Positions 1-9,540 of a stretch of DNA of 64,000 nt are shown piece after piece. Both the position numbers and the translations under genes were made by a program. Each line of letters starts with the position of its first letter. Position 1 is the stretch's first letter. The notes under the pieces were generated by a model. That model was not told the origin of the DNA and did no database searches. It saw only the letters and a program-made list of their open reading frames with translations. This DNA comes from EW11 sp035765635 (GTDB lineage: Bacteria; Verrucomicrobiota; Verrucomicrobiia; Opitutales; Opitutaceae). The stretch is from contig DASTWZ010000047.1 of the NCBI GenBank assembly GCA_035765635.1, forward strand, positions 94,210-158,209, written 5' to 3'.

Positions 1-1105
1 CTCCCCGCCAGTGCTGAATCTGAACCTTGAGGCGCTTGTCGCCATCGGCGAGCTCGAGCGCGAGGCCATCTCCCACGCGTGAAACATAAGAGACCGTTCC
101 GACGATTTCGGCCCAGCGAAAATTTTTCTCCCTGCTCAAGGCCTCGCCAATCCCGATCTTGATCGGAGCCGGCGCCCCGGCGTGACCGATCACGGCAACG
201 CGCGGATAGTTCAGGCCGAAAATAGACGTGCGTGCATACTGCTCCCCAATCGAGAACGTATATCTCGCGCCTGAGTTGAACCAATATTCGCGCAACACTC
301 CGTTGGCGGGGACCGAAGCTGCGGCGTCCTCTTTCCAGGGCGTGAGATATTTGGCAGCGATCGCGGACTTCGCCACGCCGGGACCTTCCCACGCGACGCT
401 GAGGTGATCGTTCCCGCCGTTCTGCACGTGCCAGCTCTCGATGAAATAACGTTTGCCGGCTTCGAGGTGAACGGGCTCCGACTGCTGCGCGGGGAAAAAC
501 GACCACTCCCGCGGCTCGGTCCATCCAGGATTGAAAGCGATGACTTTTGCTCGAGACGGCTCATCGCTCGAACTCAGCCAGAGGTCGCCGGAGTCGTCGC
601 CCGCGATCCAGAATGTATATTCACCCGAAGTCGGAGGGACGACGAAGCCCCGCGTCCGGTCGAAATAGTTGAACTGCCCTTTTGGGGGAAAATCGAAGTC
701 GTGCGGATATTCCCGCTCGGAAGGATAAAAGGGAAATTGAGGCAACACCGGCGCGCTCGGCAAAACCGCGCTGGCGTCGATCACGACCCGCACACCTGCT
801 TCCAGGCCGGCGAGAAACGAACCGGTCTGCAGCCCGATCGCGCCACTCTCGTCCTGGAAAACAATCAGGCCCCGACTCGGATCGGTCCAGGTCACCACGC
901 CTTCGAGATGCGCGGGCGGCGGACGATGCACGTCCCAGTTGGCGACGGCCAGAATTTCGGCGGCGCTGTGCAACGCGCGCGGAGTTTGGCCTGGTTCGGA
1001 CGTCTCGGCCGCGTCCAGTCGCAGCATCGCGGGTTCGAGGAGCAGGAGTCCCAATAGAATTGCCGGCGCGAGGAAAACACGGGCCGCGAAGCAACGGAAT
1101 GACAT
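1..1105 (-). CDS. Secreted PA14-domain protein (3' end cut by window edge)
   Basis: The reading frame is open from an ATG at 1105 to base 1, giving 368 residues before the window ends. The N-terminus has a hydrophobic export segment (residues about 9-25). Residues about 66-110 (EGVVTWTDPSRGLIVFQDES) form a small beta-rich unit, and a related unit lies at about 332-364 (EIVGTVSY...LALELADGDK). Such units precede the kinase core of some verrucomicrobial sensor kinases, so the missing C-terminus could be a kinase; this is inference. Residues about 130-255 are a clear PA14 domain (FDRTRGF, SGEYTFWIAGDDSGDLWLSS), a carbohydrate-binding beta-barrel found in secreted enzymes and adhesins. GVLREYW at about 269 resembles the start of another PA14-like segment. 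The longer overlapping frames here are shadows. The domain call is firm, the overall function is not. Confidence 0.8.
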   Translation of the reverse strand, partial: MSFRCFAARVFLAPAILLGLLLLEPAMLRLDAAETSEPGQTPRALHSAAEILAVANWDVHRPPPAHLEGVVTWTDPSRGLIVFQDESGAIGLQTGSFLAGLEAGVRVVIDASAVLPSAPVLPQFPFYPSEREYPHDFDFPPKGQFNYFDRTRGFVVPPTSGEYTFWIAGDDSGDLWLSSSDEPSRAKVIAFNPGWTEPREWSFFPAQQSEPVHLEAGKRYFIESWHVQNGGNDHLSVAWEGPGVAKSAIAAKYLTPWKEDAAASVPANGVLREYWFNSGARYTFSIGEQYARTSIFGLNYPRVAVIGHAGAPAPIKIGIGEALSREKNFRWAEIVGTVSYVSRVGDGLALELADGDKRLKVQIQHWRG

Positions 1106-1240
1106 CGAAAGTCTCACTGGAATTGACTGCGATCTGAGTCAGTTTGGCGAAGGAAGCGTGCTCGCGTGGAGAGGGTGGGGCAAGACGCACGAAACTCGCG
1201 AGGCGAGGGAGTGCGGCGGGATTTTCATTGAATTGAATGC

Positions 1241-1279
1241 AAAAGAAAAAAGGGTGCCGGGAATGGCTCCCGACACCCT
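1241..1279 (-). terminator. Rho-independent terminator of the TonB receptor gene
   Basis: On the minus strand, 35 bases after the receptor stop codon, there is a 12-bp stem (AGGGTGTCGGGA pairing with TCCCGGCACCCT, one mismatch) around a short loop, followed directly by TTTTTTCTTTT. This is a textbook intrinsic terminator oriented for the receptor transcript. Confidence 0.9.
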
Positions 1280-1314
1280 TCACGAAACCTGAGCTTCCTA
1301 TTCCCCCAACGGGC

Positions 1315-4300
1315 TTAGAAGTACAGGCTGTTAGTCAACGACCAGGTCATACCTTCTTGAATACGTTGAGCGGCCGGAGTGCCGTCGGGCTCAACGCTGA
1401 TCGGAGTGAGGTGAACGTTTTCACCCACATTCCGAAGATTGGCTTGGATCCGCCATTTGACCTTGGAGGTCAGCTTGCGCTCGTAGCCGACCCAGAGGTC
1501 GGTGTGGTATTCAACGTCGCCGTAGAGCGGCTTGTTCACGTCGAGCTTCACATTGTTCGGATCGAGCACGGTCGGCGCCTTGGAGAGGCCGTAGCCGAGA
1601 ATCGCGCGATCCTGCCAGCGGAACGCGCCGCCGAAGTTGAAGCCTTTCAACATGCCGTGACCGAAGCTGTAGTTGCCGACCGCGTTGAAGGCCCAGGGGT
1701 GCACTTCGGGCGCGGACTGGCCGTCCTGTTCGCGCTGGAAGAGATAGGCCGAGTAGATGTTGTCGTTGAAGTTCTGGCGCATGGTGCCGCTGTCGCCAGC
1801 CCACCATTGGCGCAGATCTCCGGCCGGACCCGCGAGGCGGGTGTGGATTTCCTCGATGTAGCTGACCAGGGCCGCGCTCAGATTGGTGCGGCTCGCCGTC
1901 GTCTTCGAAGCGTTGAAGGTCAGGTCGAGACCGTTGATCGGCTTGGCGTTCAGCTCGAACTCGACGCCCTTCGACTCGGTGTCGATGGTGCCGGTCGGAT
2001 AAAGGCCGCGGATCTTGCCTGCGCCCGCAGGTTGAATGCCGCCCGGACCGCTCGAGGCGCTCCAGCCGCTGCCGATGAAGTTCGAGGCCGGTTGACCCCA
2101 GTCACCCGACGCGGCTGCAGCTTTGATGTTGGCCACGTTGATCGGCAGACCGTAGGCGTCGAAGAACGACTGGGCTGGCATGTGCGCGATCCAATCGAGC
2201 GCCGCCGCTTTTTCCTGAGCGTCGATCGTGGCAGCGCCAGGCGAGCGCGGAAAACCGCCATAGGGCTGGACGGACTCGCCCAGATCGTGATTGGCCCAAT
2301 CCCAGTACCAAGCGGCGTCATTCGCGTGGCCGCTCAGACCGATCAAGTCAGCCACGGCCGAAGCTGTACCCCAGGCCTGTGAACCCCAGAGATAGTACGA
2401 TTGCGAACCGAGGGTGGAAACCGCCGGGTCGCCGGAGAGGTTGGCGTCGGAAACGGTCGTCTTGTAAAACGTCGTCTTCAGGCTGACACGTCCATCGAGG
2501 GCCGAAACCACGATGCCGTACTCCTTGGTTTTGCCACGGGAGTTCGGAATGCGCGTACCGGAGAAGTCGACGCGGTTTTCCGCGCGGAAGTTGGACGACT
2601 GATCGTAGGTCAGGCTGATGTCGGAACCCCAGGGCAGTCTCTTTTGGATGAAACGCGGCGTGTGCAGCACGACGCCGGCGCTATGACTGACGCCTTCGCT
2701 CTCGTCGCTGATGTCATCCGAGTAGGCGAAGTCTTGGTCGACCACGCCGTTGGAGTCGGCTTTGCCGGTCGCGCTGTAGGTCTTCACCTTGTCTTTGCGA
2801 TAGCCGATCACTGGCACGATGGTGTCATCCCAGAGGTAGCCCTGCCAGGTGATGCCGGTGGAGCGGATCGTGTTCTTGACCTTGCTGCCCTCGAAGTAGA
2901 GCTGATCGCGATCGCCCTTGTCGGCGTTCAGGATCGTGACCGGCATGGTTTTCCAACCGCCGTAGTTCGCGGGGTTTTCCGACTGCGTGGAATCGCTGGC
3001 AGTCCAGGGGTTGCTCCAGGTGGCGCTGGGATCGACGTAAGTCGGGTCCGCTGGATTCGTGGACGGCACCCAGTGCGAGTCGAAGAAGCGCACTGTCGTC
3101 TGGCCCGACGGGGACTGGATTGCGCTGATGTTGCTGATGTTCGCGCCTGACGCAGAGGTGCGGCTGGCGAGACTTGGACTGAGATAGGTCACCCAATCGA
3201 CCTGGCGGAAACCCTGCGTGATGTTGGCCGACTCGTTGTTGTACGTCGCCCAATTCGCATCGGTGCCATAGCGCAGGAAGCTGCGGTTATCCTGCCGGCG
3301 CGTGTCGCTCGAGTAGACCGCATTGAAGAGATGCCGTCCGAGAATGTCGGTCAGCAGCGACTTTTGCAGGAAATCCGTCGCGCGGATTTCGCCGAAACCG
3401 GTGACGCGGAAATCCTCGCGCTTGTTGAAGCTCTCCGTGTTGCCGTAGTGACCGCTGTTGCCGACGTAGGCGCGACCGTAGTCCGGATTTGCCACGCCGC
3501 CCCACGAATAGACATCGGGGCCTTCGGTCACGTTGGAGCGAATATCGATCGAGATCGTCGGCGCGTCGCCGTAATTCGTTTCCTGGCTGTTGTGATAGGA
3601 CTGCCGATCGTAGGCGAATTCGAAGGCCAGGCGGTTGTTCAGGAAGCTTTGCGAAACATTCAGGCTATACGCCGTGAAACCTTCCAGCTCCTGCTTGTTC
3701 GGGCCATCGATCAACTTGTTATAGAAGTCGAAGATCGATGAATCCGTCAGCGTCTTGTCCTTGTAATAATTCTTGGTCGCGCCGGGGAACGGATCAGGCA
3801 GGCCGAGCGCTTGGGCGCGGCGTGAGGCGTTGATCGTGTATTGATTGTAATTATTGATCCCGACCGAATTCGCGAAGGGGATGCCATCGATCGCCTTGTC
3901 AACCGAACCCGTTTTCGAGATGCCCCAGGAGGTACTCGGCTTGGATTGTTGGATGATATAGGCGTTTTCGGCGTTGGCGTTGAACCAGAACACCGGGTCG
4001 GAGCTGCCGAGACGGGCCATGCCGCCACTCGTCCACGGACTCCACACAGCGGCGCCACCGACCATGTCACGCGGACCGTCAGCGCTGCTGCCATTGTTGG
4101 CCGTGGCTTGGTAGTTCCACGGATCGTAGGAACCGCGATTGATCACGGGTTCGCTCGAGTCGTTCGGGTTGGTCGACTTGCTATAGAAGTACGGCGTGAT
4201 GGCGTCATAGGGCGCGAGCGCGCGCGGGCGGTTTGCCTTGATATTACCGCGCTCGTAGTTGGCGCGAATCGACGTGTGCGCGGAATCGCCGAAGAGCTTC

Positions 4301-5109
4301 GGGTCAAACTTGATCGTGCCGAAGACGCGCTTGTCGTGATTGTAGGCAGGGTCCTGGCGATATTGGGCCTGGTCGTCCATCGCGGCGATGCGAAGGGCGA
4401 GCACGTCTTTCAGGATGACGTAGTTCGCGTCGAGCGATTCGCGGAGGCTGCCGAAATTATCGATCCGGCTTTCCACCTTGCCGCTGTTCTTGCGCAACTC
4501 CGCAGTGATGGTCTGGGTGTTGACGATACCGGCGGGACTGCCGACGCCGAAGAGAATGGAATTCGGTCCGCGCTGCAGGTCGACGCGGTCGACATTATAG
4601 GAGTCCCACGGAATATCGGTGAGGAAATAATCGCGCGTGCTGTCGGCGGAATCGAGGCCGCGAACTCGCGTGTTCTGATTGGGGCGAAGCAGCGCGGAGT
4701 TTTCCTTCACGCCGTTGCCGCTGCCCAAGCCGCCGAAGTTGCCGCCGAGGCCGCCGACTTCGGTGTTCGTCGTGTAGACGAGCAGGTCTTGCTGATTGCG
4801 AGCTCCGGTGTCGGAGAGAAACTTCGACGTCACTACAGAGATGGAGGATGCCACGTCGCGCAGGTCAGTGCGAACGCGGGTGCCGGCCAGGGTCGTGGTG
4901 GCTTGGTAGCCCGTGTCTTCGGAAGCCTCGATCACGAAAGGCGAGAGCACGATGGACTCGTCTTCGGATGTGCTTGCGGGGGTGCTTGGAGTTGGCGCGG
5001 TTTGGGCCGCTGCGGACGAATACCCTGCGGCGAACAGCGCCGCAGTGGTAAACAGGCGAAGATGAATCGGGGTCAGCCGATTTCTTCCGGTTTTGCTTTG
5101 GTTATTCAT
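1315..5109 (-). CDS. TonB-dependent outer-membrane receptor
   Basis: 1264 residues, longer than typical siderophore receptors (600-800) but usual for the expanded receptor sets of Opitutaceae-like bacteria. A signal peptide ends near residue 35 (GYSSAAAQ). A low-complexity spacer is followed by a Ton-box-like segment (SIVLSPFVIEASED, about 53-66). The plug domain follows (GTRVRTDLRDVASSISVVTS, with VDRVDLQRGPNSILFGVGSP near 177-196), and the rest is beta-barrel ending in a terminal Phe (LTNSLYF) as needed for Bam recognition. It imports a large ligand across the outer membrane using TonB energy. The ligand is not evident: there is no STN domain and no adjacent SusD or degradative enzyme. A good terminator follows. 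Start: ATG at 5109, immediately before the signal peptide. Confidence 0.95.
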   Translation of the reverse strand: MNNQSKTGRNRLTPIHLRLFTTAALFAAGYSSAAAQTAPTPSTPASTSEDESIVLSPFVIEASEDTGYQATTTLAGTRVRTDLRDVASSISVVTSKFLSDTGARNQQDLLVYTTNTEVGGLGGNFGGLGSGNGVKENSALLRPNQNTRVRGLDSADSTRDYFLTDIPWDSYNVDRVDLQRGPNSILFGVGSPAGIVNTQTITAELRKNSGKVESRIDNFGSLRESLDANYVILKDVLALRIAAMDDQAQYRQDPAYNHDKRVFGTIKFDPKLFGDSAHTSIRANYERGNIKANRPRALAPYDAITPYFYSKSTNPNDSSEPVINRGSYDPWNYQATANNGSSADGPRDMVGGAAVWSPWTSGGMARLGSSDPVFWFNANAENAYIIQQSKPSTSWGISKTGSVDKAIDGIPFANSVGINNYNQYTINASRRAQALGLPDPFPGATKNYYKDKTLTDSSIFDFYNKLIDGPNKQELEGFTAYSLNVSQSFLNNRLAFEFAYDRQSYHNSQETNYGDAPTISIDIRSNVTEGPDVYSWGGVANPDYGRAYVGNSGHYGNTESFNKREDFRVTGFGEIRATDFLQKSLLTDILGRHLFNAVYSSDTRRQDNRSFLRYGTDANWATYNNESANITQGFRQVDWVTYLSPSLASRTSASGANISNISAIQSPSGQTTVRFFDSHWVPSTNPADPTYVDPSATWSNPWTASDSTQSENPANYGGWKTMPVTILNADKGDRDQLYFEGSKVKNTIRSTGITWQGYLWDDTIVPVIGYRKDKVKTYSATGKADSNGVVDQDFAYSDDISDESEGVSHSAGVVLHTPRFIQKRLPWGSDISLTYDQSSNFRAENRVDFSGTRIPNSRGKTKEYGIVVSALDGRVSLKTTFYKTTVSDANLSGDPAVSTLGSQSYYLWGSQAWGTASAVADLIGLSGHANDAAWYWDWANHDLGESVQPYGGFPRSPGAATIDAQEKAAALDWIAHMPAQSFFDAYGLPINVANIKAAAASGDWGQPASNFIGSGWSASSGPGGIQPAGAGKIRGLYPTGTIDTESKGVEFELNAKPINGLDLTFNASKTTASRTNLSAALVSYIEEIHTRLAGPAGDLRQWWAGDSGTMRQNFNDNIYSAYLFQREQDGQSAPEVHPWAFNAVGNYSFGHGMLKGFNFGGAFRWQDRAILGYGLSKAPTVLDPNNVKLDVNKPLYGDVEYHTDLWVGYERKLTSKVKWRIQANLRNVGENVHLTPISVEPDGTPAAQRIQEGMTWSLTNSLYF

Positions 5110-5475
5110 GGTGGGTTTGTTCGGGCCAAGGCGGGGATATGCCTTGGAAATGCCCAGGCCGCGGAGTCAGGCAGCGCGGACTGAACCTGATCGTGCATCG
5201 CAAATCACACGTCACGCTGTCGTCGCCGCTCGCGGCGCAGATCACGCGTTGCTGCGTCGGCTTTCGAGCCGGGCGCAATGGGGGGTGTAGTTCCGAGCAT
5301 CGGTCTCAGGGGGGAATGCCACCAGAGGCTCGCTAGAAGCCCTTGGCGCGCCCGCGAGAAAACGATTCGCCCGCCGGACGCTCAAACATCCGAAAGCAAT
5401 ATCCTCAATATGACTTTCTTCATATCGACGGCCCGGCGCGCGCCGTAATCAAAGACAAGCCCCACCGATCTTTTT
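5110..5475. other. Receptor upstream region, no gene seen
   Basis: This 366-base stretch lies between the TonB receptor start and the first nested palindrome. No frame shows a credible protein, and no riboswitch or clear promoter was recognised. It must contain the receptor's leader and promoter unless the receptor is transcribed from the CHAT gene upstream. Confidence 0.5.
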
Positions 5476-5634
5476 CCCACGAATCACACGAAGCACACGA
5501 AACTGATCGATCCCTTTTTCCCACGGAAAGCACGGAAAACTCGGAAACACAGAGGGCTTCTTCGCTTCCGTGTCCTCCGTGCTTTCCGTGGGAAAGATAT
5601 TTCGAAATTCGTGTGCTTCGTGTGATTCGTGGGG
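5476..5634. repeat. Nested palindromic repeat, family A copy 1
   Basis: The outer arms are CCCACGAATCACACGAAG... and its reverse complement ending at 5634. The inner arms are CCCACGGAAAGCACGGAAA... and a matching complement around 5575-5595. Within each arm the sequence repeats every 9 bases (CACGAAxxx in the outer arm, CACGGAAAx in the inner). This is the most complete copy. It lies just past the stop of the CHAT gene. Confidence 0.9.
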
Positions 5635-5686
5635 AAAATCCGTCTTCAGAATCCTCGCGGATGTCGTGGGGCGCTTGCGCGGCCGC

Positions 5687-8600
5687 TCAGACCTTTTTCT
5701 TCAAAACGAAATTCTGGTTTCCGTAATGGAGATAGTCCGCCCAATCCACTGTGCCGCTCTGTTCCCTGATCGCGCGGCGGGCGGCGAGCAGGGCTTCGCC
5801 GACAGTCGCGCCGCGCAAGAGGGCGGGATAAAATGTCGTGGCGAAAACCACCGCGGGTTGATCGCCCACCGACCAATACGTGCCGACATAATTGCTCACG
5901 CCTCCGCGCAAAAACGCCTCGGCGAGGCCGGCGGTTTTCTCCACGGCTTTCGTCAGCGCAGAATCTGGCGGCACCGTCGGTTTCGATTTCTTCGTGGCCT
6001 TTGATTTTTTCGCCGCGCGCAGCTCTTTCGGAATCGCGCGCACCCGGCCGGATTCGCATGCGTTGAACACGACGAGATTGGGAAGATTGCCGAGGCCGGA
6101 AAGATCGGCGCCGCTCAAAATATCTCCGCCGTGGCAAAGAATCCCGCTGCGCGACGGAACGGCGGGATCGAAGTACGCGTGGCCCGCGTAGTGGACAATA
6201 TCATACAGTCCTGACCGGAAATCCTGGATCAATGTCGAGCGCGTGGCTTCCGCGCCAGCCCGGGTCGTGAGTTCGATCGACGAGTCCGCGGCAAAAAGTT
6301 TTTGCACGCGCTTTCCTTCTTCCTCCGCGCCATCGAGCGACATGCTTTCGCCGCGGTTGGGGTTCATCACCAGGAGAATTTTCATCTTCGCGGTCTGGCG
6401 TCGCGACTCCAGCCACTTGGCGATCGAAAGATTGTCCGCGAGATAACGCCGGCTCAGTCCGGCTTCGAGCACGGGAAAATGCCCGTCGATCGCGAGGAGT
6501 TCCCACGGGATTTTCGCCGAAGCGGAGTCATGCACGACGACCAGCGGGCGATCCCGCAGCGTTGGCAGCACGGCCACGATTTCATCGGCAACCATCTGCG
6601 TGCCGAGCTCTGCGCCGAGCGCGGGCATGTCGTCCGGCGTGAAACTCGTCGTGCCGAGTACGCTCAACTCTCGCGACAGCTCTTCGGGTTTAATCACTTT
6701 TTGTCCGGTGATCACCGTCGCCTTGGCGCCGGCGGTCAGGAGTGAAGAGCGAAACGCCAGACCGTTCTTGGTTTCGCCTTCCTGGCGCACGATCAGGTAG
6801 GCCGGCTCGACCGCCACGACGGACACACCGCGATCCGGTTCGCTCGCGCGCGTCAGCGTCGCCGGCAGGACTTTCGTTTCGAACTCCACCTCCACGTCGT
6901 TGAACAAATCTGTTCCAGACAGGCGCAGCAGCTCTGCTTCGGCTTGCCGGCATTTTTCCGGATCGCGAATGCAGAACGTCACGCGACGCACCGCCTGCGC
7001 GGCGTCGCTGTCGCGCACCGCTTTGATGAAACCCTCCAGCATGTAGCGCAGCGAATCGACGGGTTCCACGCCCGTGCCTGTGCCCATCAGCACGGTGGCG
7101 AAGTCCTCGACATTCGTGCGGATCATCATGCGTATCGTATTTTCGGATACGAGTTGGAGGATTTCGAAATTGAAGCGATCGAAGGGGCCCAGTCCGGCGA
7201 AGACGACGAGATCGGTTTGGATGGGGTGGCGTCCCGTCGGCAAGATGAACAGCTCTCCCACGCCGCCGGAAAACATCCGCCGGTTGACGCATTCCGCGAT
7301 CGCTCCATCGAGGCGCTGATCGACGGCCAGGGCGGCTCCGCCAGGCGCGACTTCGCTGAAAAGTCCCAGGACAATCGCGCGCGCGTTCACTTCCGTGATG
7401 TCGCCTTCCGCGACACAAATTTCCAGGCGCTTGAGCCGACGCCGTCCGACCACGACTTGATTCAGCTCGATCGGCCGCGCGATGGCGAAGGGCGCAGCCA
7501 TCGTGTTCGCCGCCGCTGCCGCAGCGGTTGGCGCTTTGTCCCTCGATTCCGCCGAAAGCAGGGGATCGAGCAGATTTCGAAACTCGCGACTGCTTACCTC
7601 GCCGCGCCGTTTTTGATCGGGCAGGGCGGCGCGCAATTCGCTGTCGCTCACCGTCCGCCGAATCGGCAGCGCGCGATCGACAGGCCACTCCTTGGGCAAT
7701 TGCTCCGTGGCGCCGGTGTTCAACAGATCGATCACCGCGCGAGCGACGACGGCATTGTTGGCCAGGCTGCCGTGCGATTCTTCGACATACCACGTCGGGG
7801 CGCCTTCCAACTGAGCGTTGGCGAGGGGCACCGTGCCGTCGCCGGCATTGGTCTCGGTGTAGGCGAACTCTCCGGCGACGGCATCGAGATCGGTCACGGT
7901 TTTTTCCCCGACGCCCGCGATCAGGAAAAAGCGTTCATCCGCCGGCGCGAGCAGGCTCTGCGTCTTGCGCGCGCGACTCAGTAGTTTCGGATCGAATACA
8001 GCGCCGTCCTTGGGCCACTGCGCGGCATCGAAGAGATCGAATTTTGAAAATCTCTCTGGTGGCGGCAGCAGTTGGTACGTGCTCGGAAATGTATTGAAAG
8101 CTTGGGTACAGAGATCTTCCGCGCTGTGCAGCGGATCGAGAATCGCGAGTTTGCGGATGCTGGGCAACGTGCCGCGGATCGCCTGCGTGGCGACGAATGC
8201 GCCGTTGTTCGGCGTGCCGAGCATCACGAGCTTGGTGATGCGGTCCGTGCCGAGCTTGAGCGCCGCGCGGGTGACCAGTCCGCCCATGCTGTGGGCTACG
8301 ATGGAGACCTCTCGCGACTCTTCCTTTTTCAAATCCGCCACGAGTTTTGCGCCGAGATCCTCCACGCTTCGCCGCCAGTCGTAGCCCCAGAAATCCGCGT
8401 TGAAGCCGGCCGCGCGCAGGCGAAGCTTCATCTTCATATAATAAAGGTGCAGCGGGTCGAGCGGGACCAGGTTCGATTGACCGGTCGTGAGCGACAACTT
8501 CACCAGGTTGCCCAACACGATATCGCGCGGATCGAGCCAGAAGACATCGTCGCCGCCGAACATGCTCGCTCCGGGCGCGCCCAATTTCGTTCCCATGATG

Positions 8601-8917
8601 CCGGGCAGGAGCAGCACGCGCGGCCCGCCGCGCACCGACCGGCTCGCCGCCTGCCGTGTCAAGGCCAGCAACTCCGCATACTGTTCCTCGCCGAAGTACG
8701 CTTCGAGCGCGGCGACCCGCGTGCCGGCGAGCAGGGCTTTCTCGATGCTGCTCGTGCTCAGTCTGTATCCAGAAATTGGATCGCCAGTGGGCATCACGTC
8801 GCCGACGTGGGCCGTGTCCGTCACCGCGCGCGCCGAGGAATGTCGCCCGGCGCGTTTGGGGTGGGTTCGCGAAGCGGACGATTTGTGGGCAGCAGAACGG
8901 GATCGGCGCTTTTTCAT
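5687..8917 (-). CDS. Lipase / M17N-like / CHAT protease fusion protein
   Basis: 1076 residues in three parts. Residues about 98-400 form an alpha/beta-hydrolase of the LCAT/lipase type: LLPGIMGTKLG at 103-113, nucleophile elbow AHSMGG with Ser210, likely Asp360 in NAGDGTV and His382 in EESHGSL. Residues about 495-600 (EGDITEVNARAIVLGLF...VFAGLGPFD) resemble the N-terminal, macro-like domain of M17 leucyl aminopeptidases, without the peptidase half. Residues about 845-1076 are a CHAT domain, a caspase-like protease, with the His in HYAGHAYFD (His913) and Cys954 in FNACESG, both dyad residues present. There is no signal peptide; the N-terminus is basic. It stands alone, divergent from the tonB-like gene. 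A lipase joined to a caspase-like protease suggests a stress or defence effector, but that is inference. Start: first ATG, 8917. Confidence 0.85.
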   Translation of the reverse strand: MKKRRSRSAAHKSSASRTHPKRAGRHSSARAVTDTAHVGDVMPTGDPISGYRLSTSSIEKALLAGTRVAALEAYFGEEQYAELLALTRQAASRSVRGGPRVLLLPGIMGTKLGAPGASMFGGDDVFWLDPRDIVLGNLVKLSLTTGQSNLVPLDPLHLYYMKMKLRLRAAGFNADFWGYDWRRSVEDLGAKLVADLKKEESREVSIVAHSMGGLVTRAALKLGTDRITKLVMLGTPNNGAFVATQAIRGTLPSIRKLAILDPLHSAEDLCTQAFNTFPSTYQLLPPPERFSKFDLFDAAQWPKDGAVFDPKLLSRARKTQSLLAPADERFFLIAGVGEKTVTDLDAVAGEFAYTETNAGDGTVPLANAQLEGAPTWYVEESHGSLANNAVVARAVIDLLNTGATEQLPKEWPVDRALPIRRTVSDSELRAALPDQKRRGEVSSREFRNLLDPLLSAESRDKAPTAAAAAANTMAAPFAIARPIELNQVVVGRRRLKRLEICVAEGDITEVNARAIVLGLFSEVAPGGAALAVDQRLDGAIAECVNRRMFSGGVGELFILPTGRHPIQTDLVVFAGLGPFDRFNFEILQLVSENTIRMMIRTNVEDFATVLMGTGTGVEPVDSLRYMLEGFIKAVRDSDAAQAVRRVTFCIRDPEKCRQAEAELLRLSGTDLFNDVEVEFETKVLPATLTRASEPDRGVSVVAVEPAYLIVRQEGETKNGLAFRSSLLTAGAKATVITGQKVIKPEELSRELSVLGTTSFTPDDMPALGAELGTQMVADEIVAVLPTLRDRPLVVVHDSASAKIPWELLAIDGHFPVLEAGLSRRYLADNLSIAKWLESRRQTAKMKILLVMNPNRGESMSLDGAEEEGKRVQKLFAADSSIELTTRAGAEATRSTLIQDFRSGLYDIVHYAGHAYFDPAVPSRSGILCHGGDILSGADLSGLGNLPNLVVFNACESGRVRAIPKELRAAKKSKATKKSKPTVPPDSALTKAVEKTAGLAEAFLRGGVSNYVGTYWSVGDQPAVVFATTFYPALLRGATVGEALLAARRAIREQSGTVDWADYLHYGNQNFVLKKKV

Positions 8918-9126
8918 TTTGTGCGAAAAAATTGTAAGGCTCGGAAACGCGGCTCTCTCGATTGAACGTCCTTCTTCCGCGGCATCAATCAGTTAACGCG
9001 CGAAAGTCAGGCGTATCCACCGGAACCATACAGGAATACCTGTTATATAAATACCAAGCAGGCTGGGGTATATCACACGATTTTTCAGCAGTTCGCCTCA
9101 AGTTCCGCAAATCGTGGGCCGATTAC

Positions 9127-9513
9127 ATGGACCTGAATCGCTTCCCCATGAGATTTCTGTCACGAACACTATCGCTCCTATTGGCTGTAATCGCGTTCAG
9201 CGCCGTCCTTCGCGCTGATGACACCATCTACACGAAAGTAGATGAGAACCCGGTTCCGATCAAAACTCCGCCGCCGAAGTATCCCGACTCGATGAAACGC
9301 GAGGGATCCTCGGGTGTTGTCGCCGTCGTCATCGTGATCGATGAGAAGGGCAACATCGACACCTGCACGGTCGCGAAGTCCTCCCATCCCGACTTCGACA
9401 AGCCGGCGCTCGACGCCGTGCGCAACTGGAAGTTCAAGCCTGCGAAGAAGGACGGCAATGCGGTCAAAGTCCGCGTGACGATCCCGCTGCGCTTCAACAT
9501 CGACGAGTCCTAA
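9127..9513 (+). CDS. TonB C-terminal-domain protein (exported, small)
   Basis: 128 residues. After a hydrophobic export segment (FLSRTLSLLLAVIAFSAVLRA) there is a short PVPIKTPPPKYP stretch and a complete TonB C-terminal domain (GVVAVVIVIDEKGNI, DKPALDAVRNWKFKPAKKDG). It lacks the long Pro-rich spacer that lets classical TonB cross the periplasm, so it may be a periplasmic or short energy transducer or an unrelated partner using the same fold. Start: ATG 9127; ATG 9148 (MRFLSRT) gives an equally good signal segment, and an in-frame ATG at 8962 would add an unconvincing N-terminus. It ends 27 bases before the chemoreceptor gene and is probably co-transcribed with it. Confidence 0.8.
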   Translation: MDLNRFPMRFLSRTLSLLLAVIAFSAVLRADDTIYTKVDENPVPIKTPPPKYPDSMKREGSSGVVAVVIVIDEKGNIDTCTVAKSSHPDFDKPALDAVRNWKFKPAKKDGNAVKVRVTIPLRFNIDES

Positions 9514-9540
9514 CCTTCTTCGTTTCCCGAACCCTTAGCC

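Noticed and set aside
1237..2382. 381-residue plus-strand frame, and similar ones at 2401-3150 and 3841-5184
   Set aside because: They are antisense to the TonB receptor and show no family signatures.
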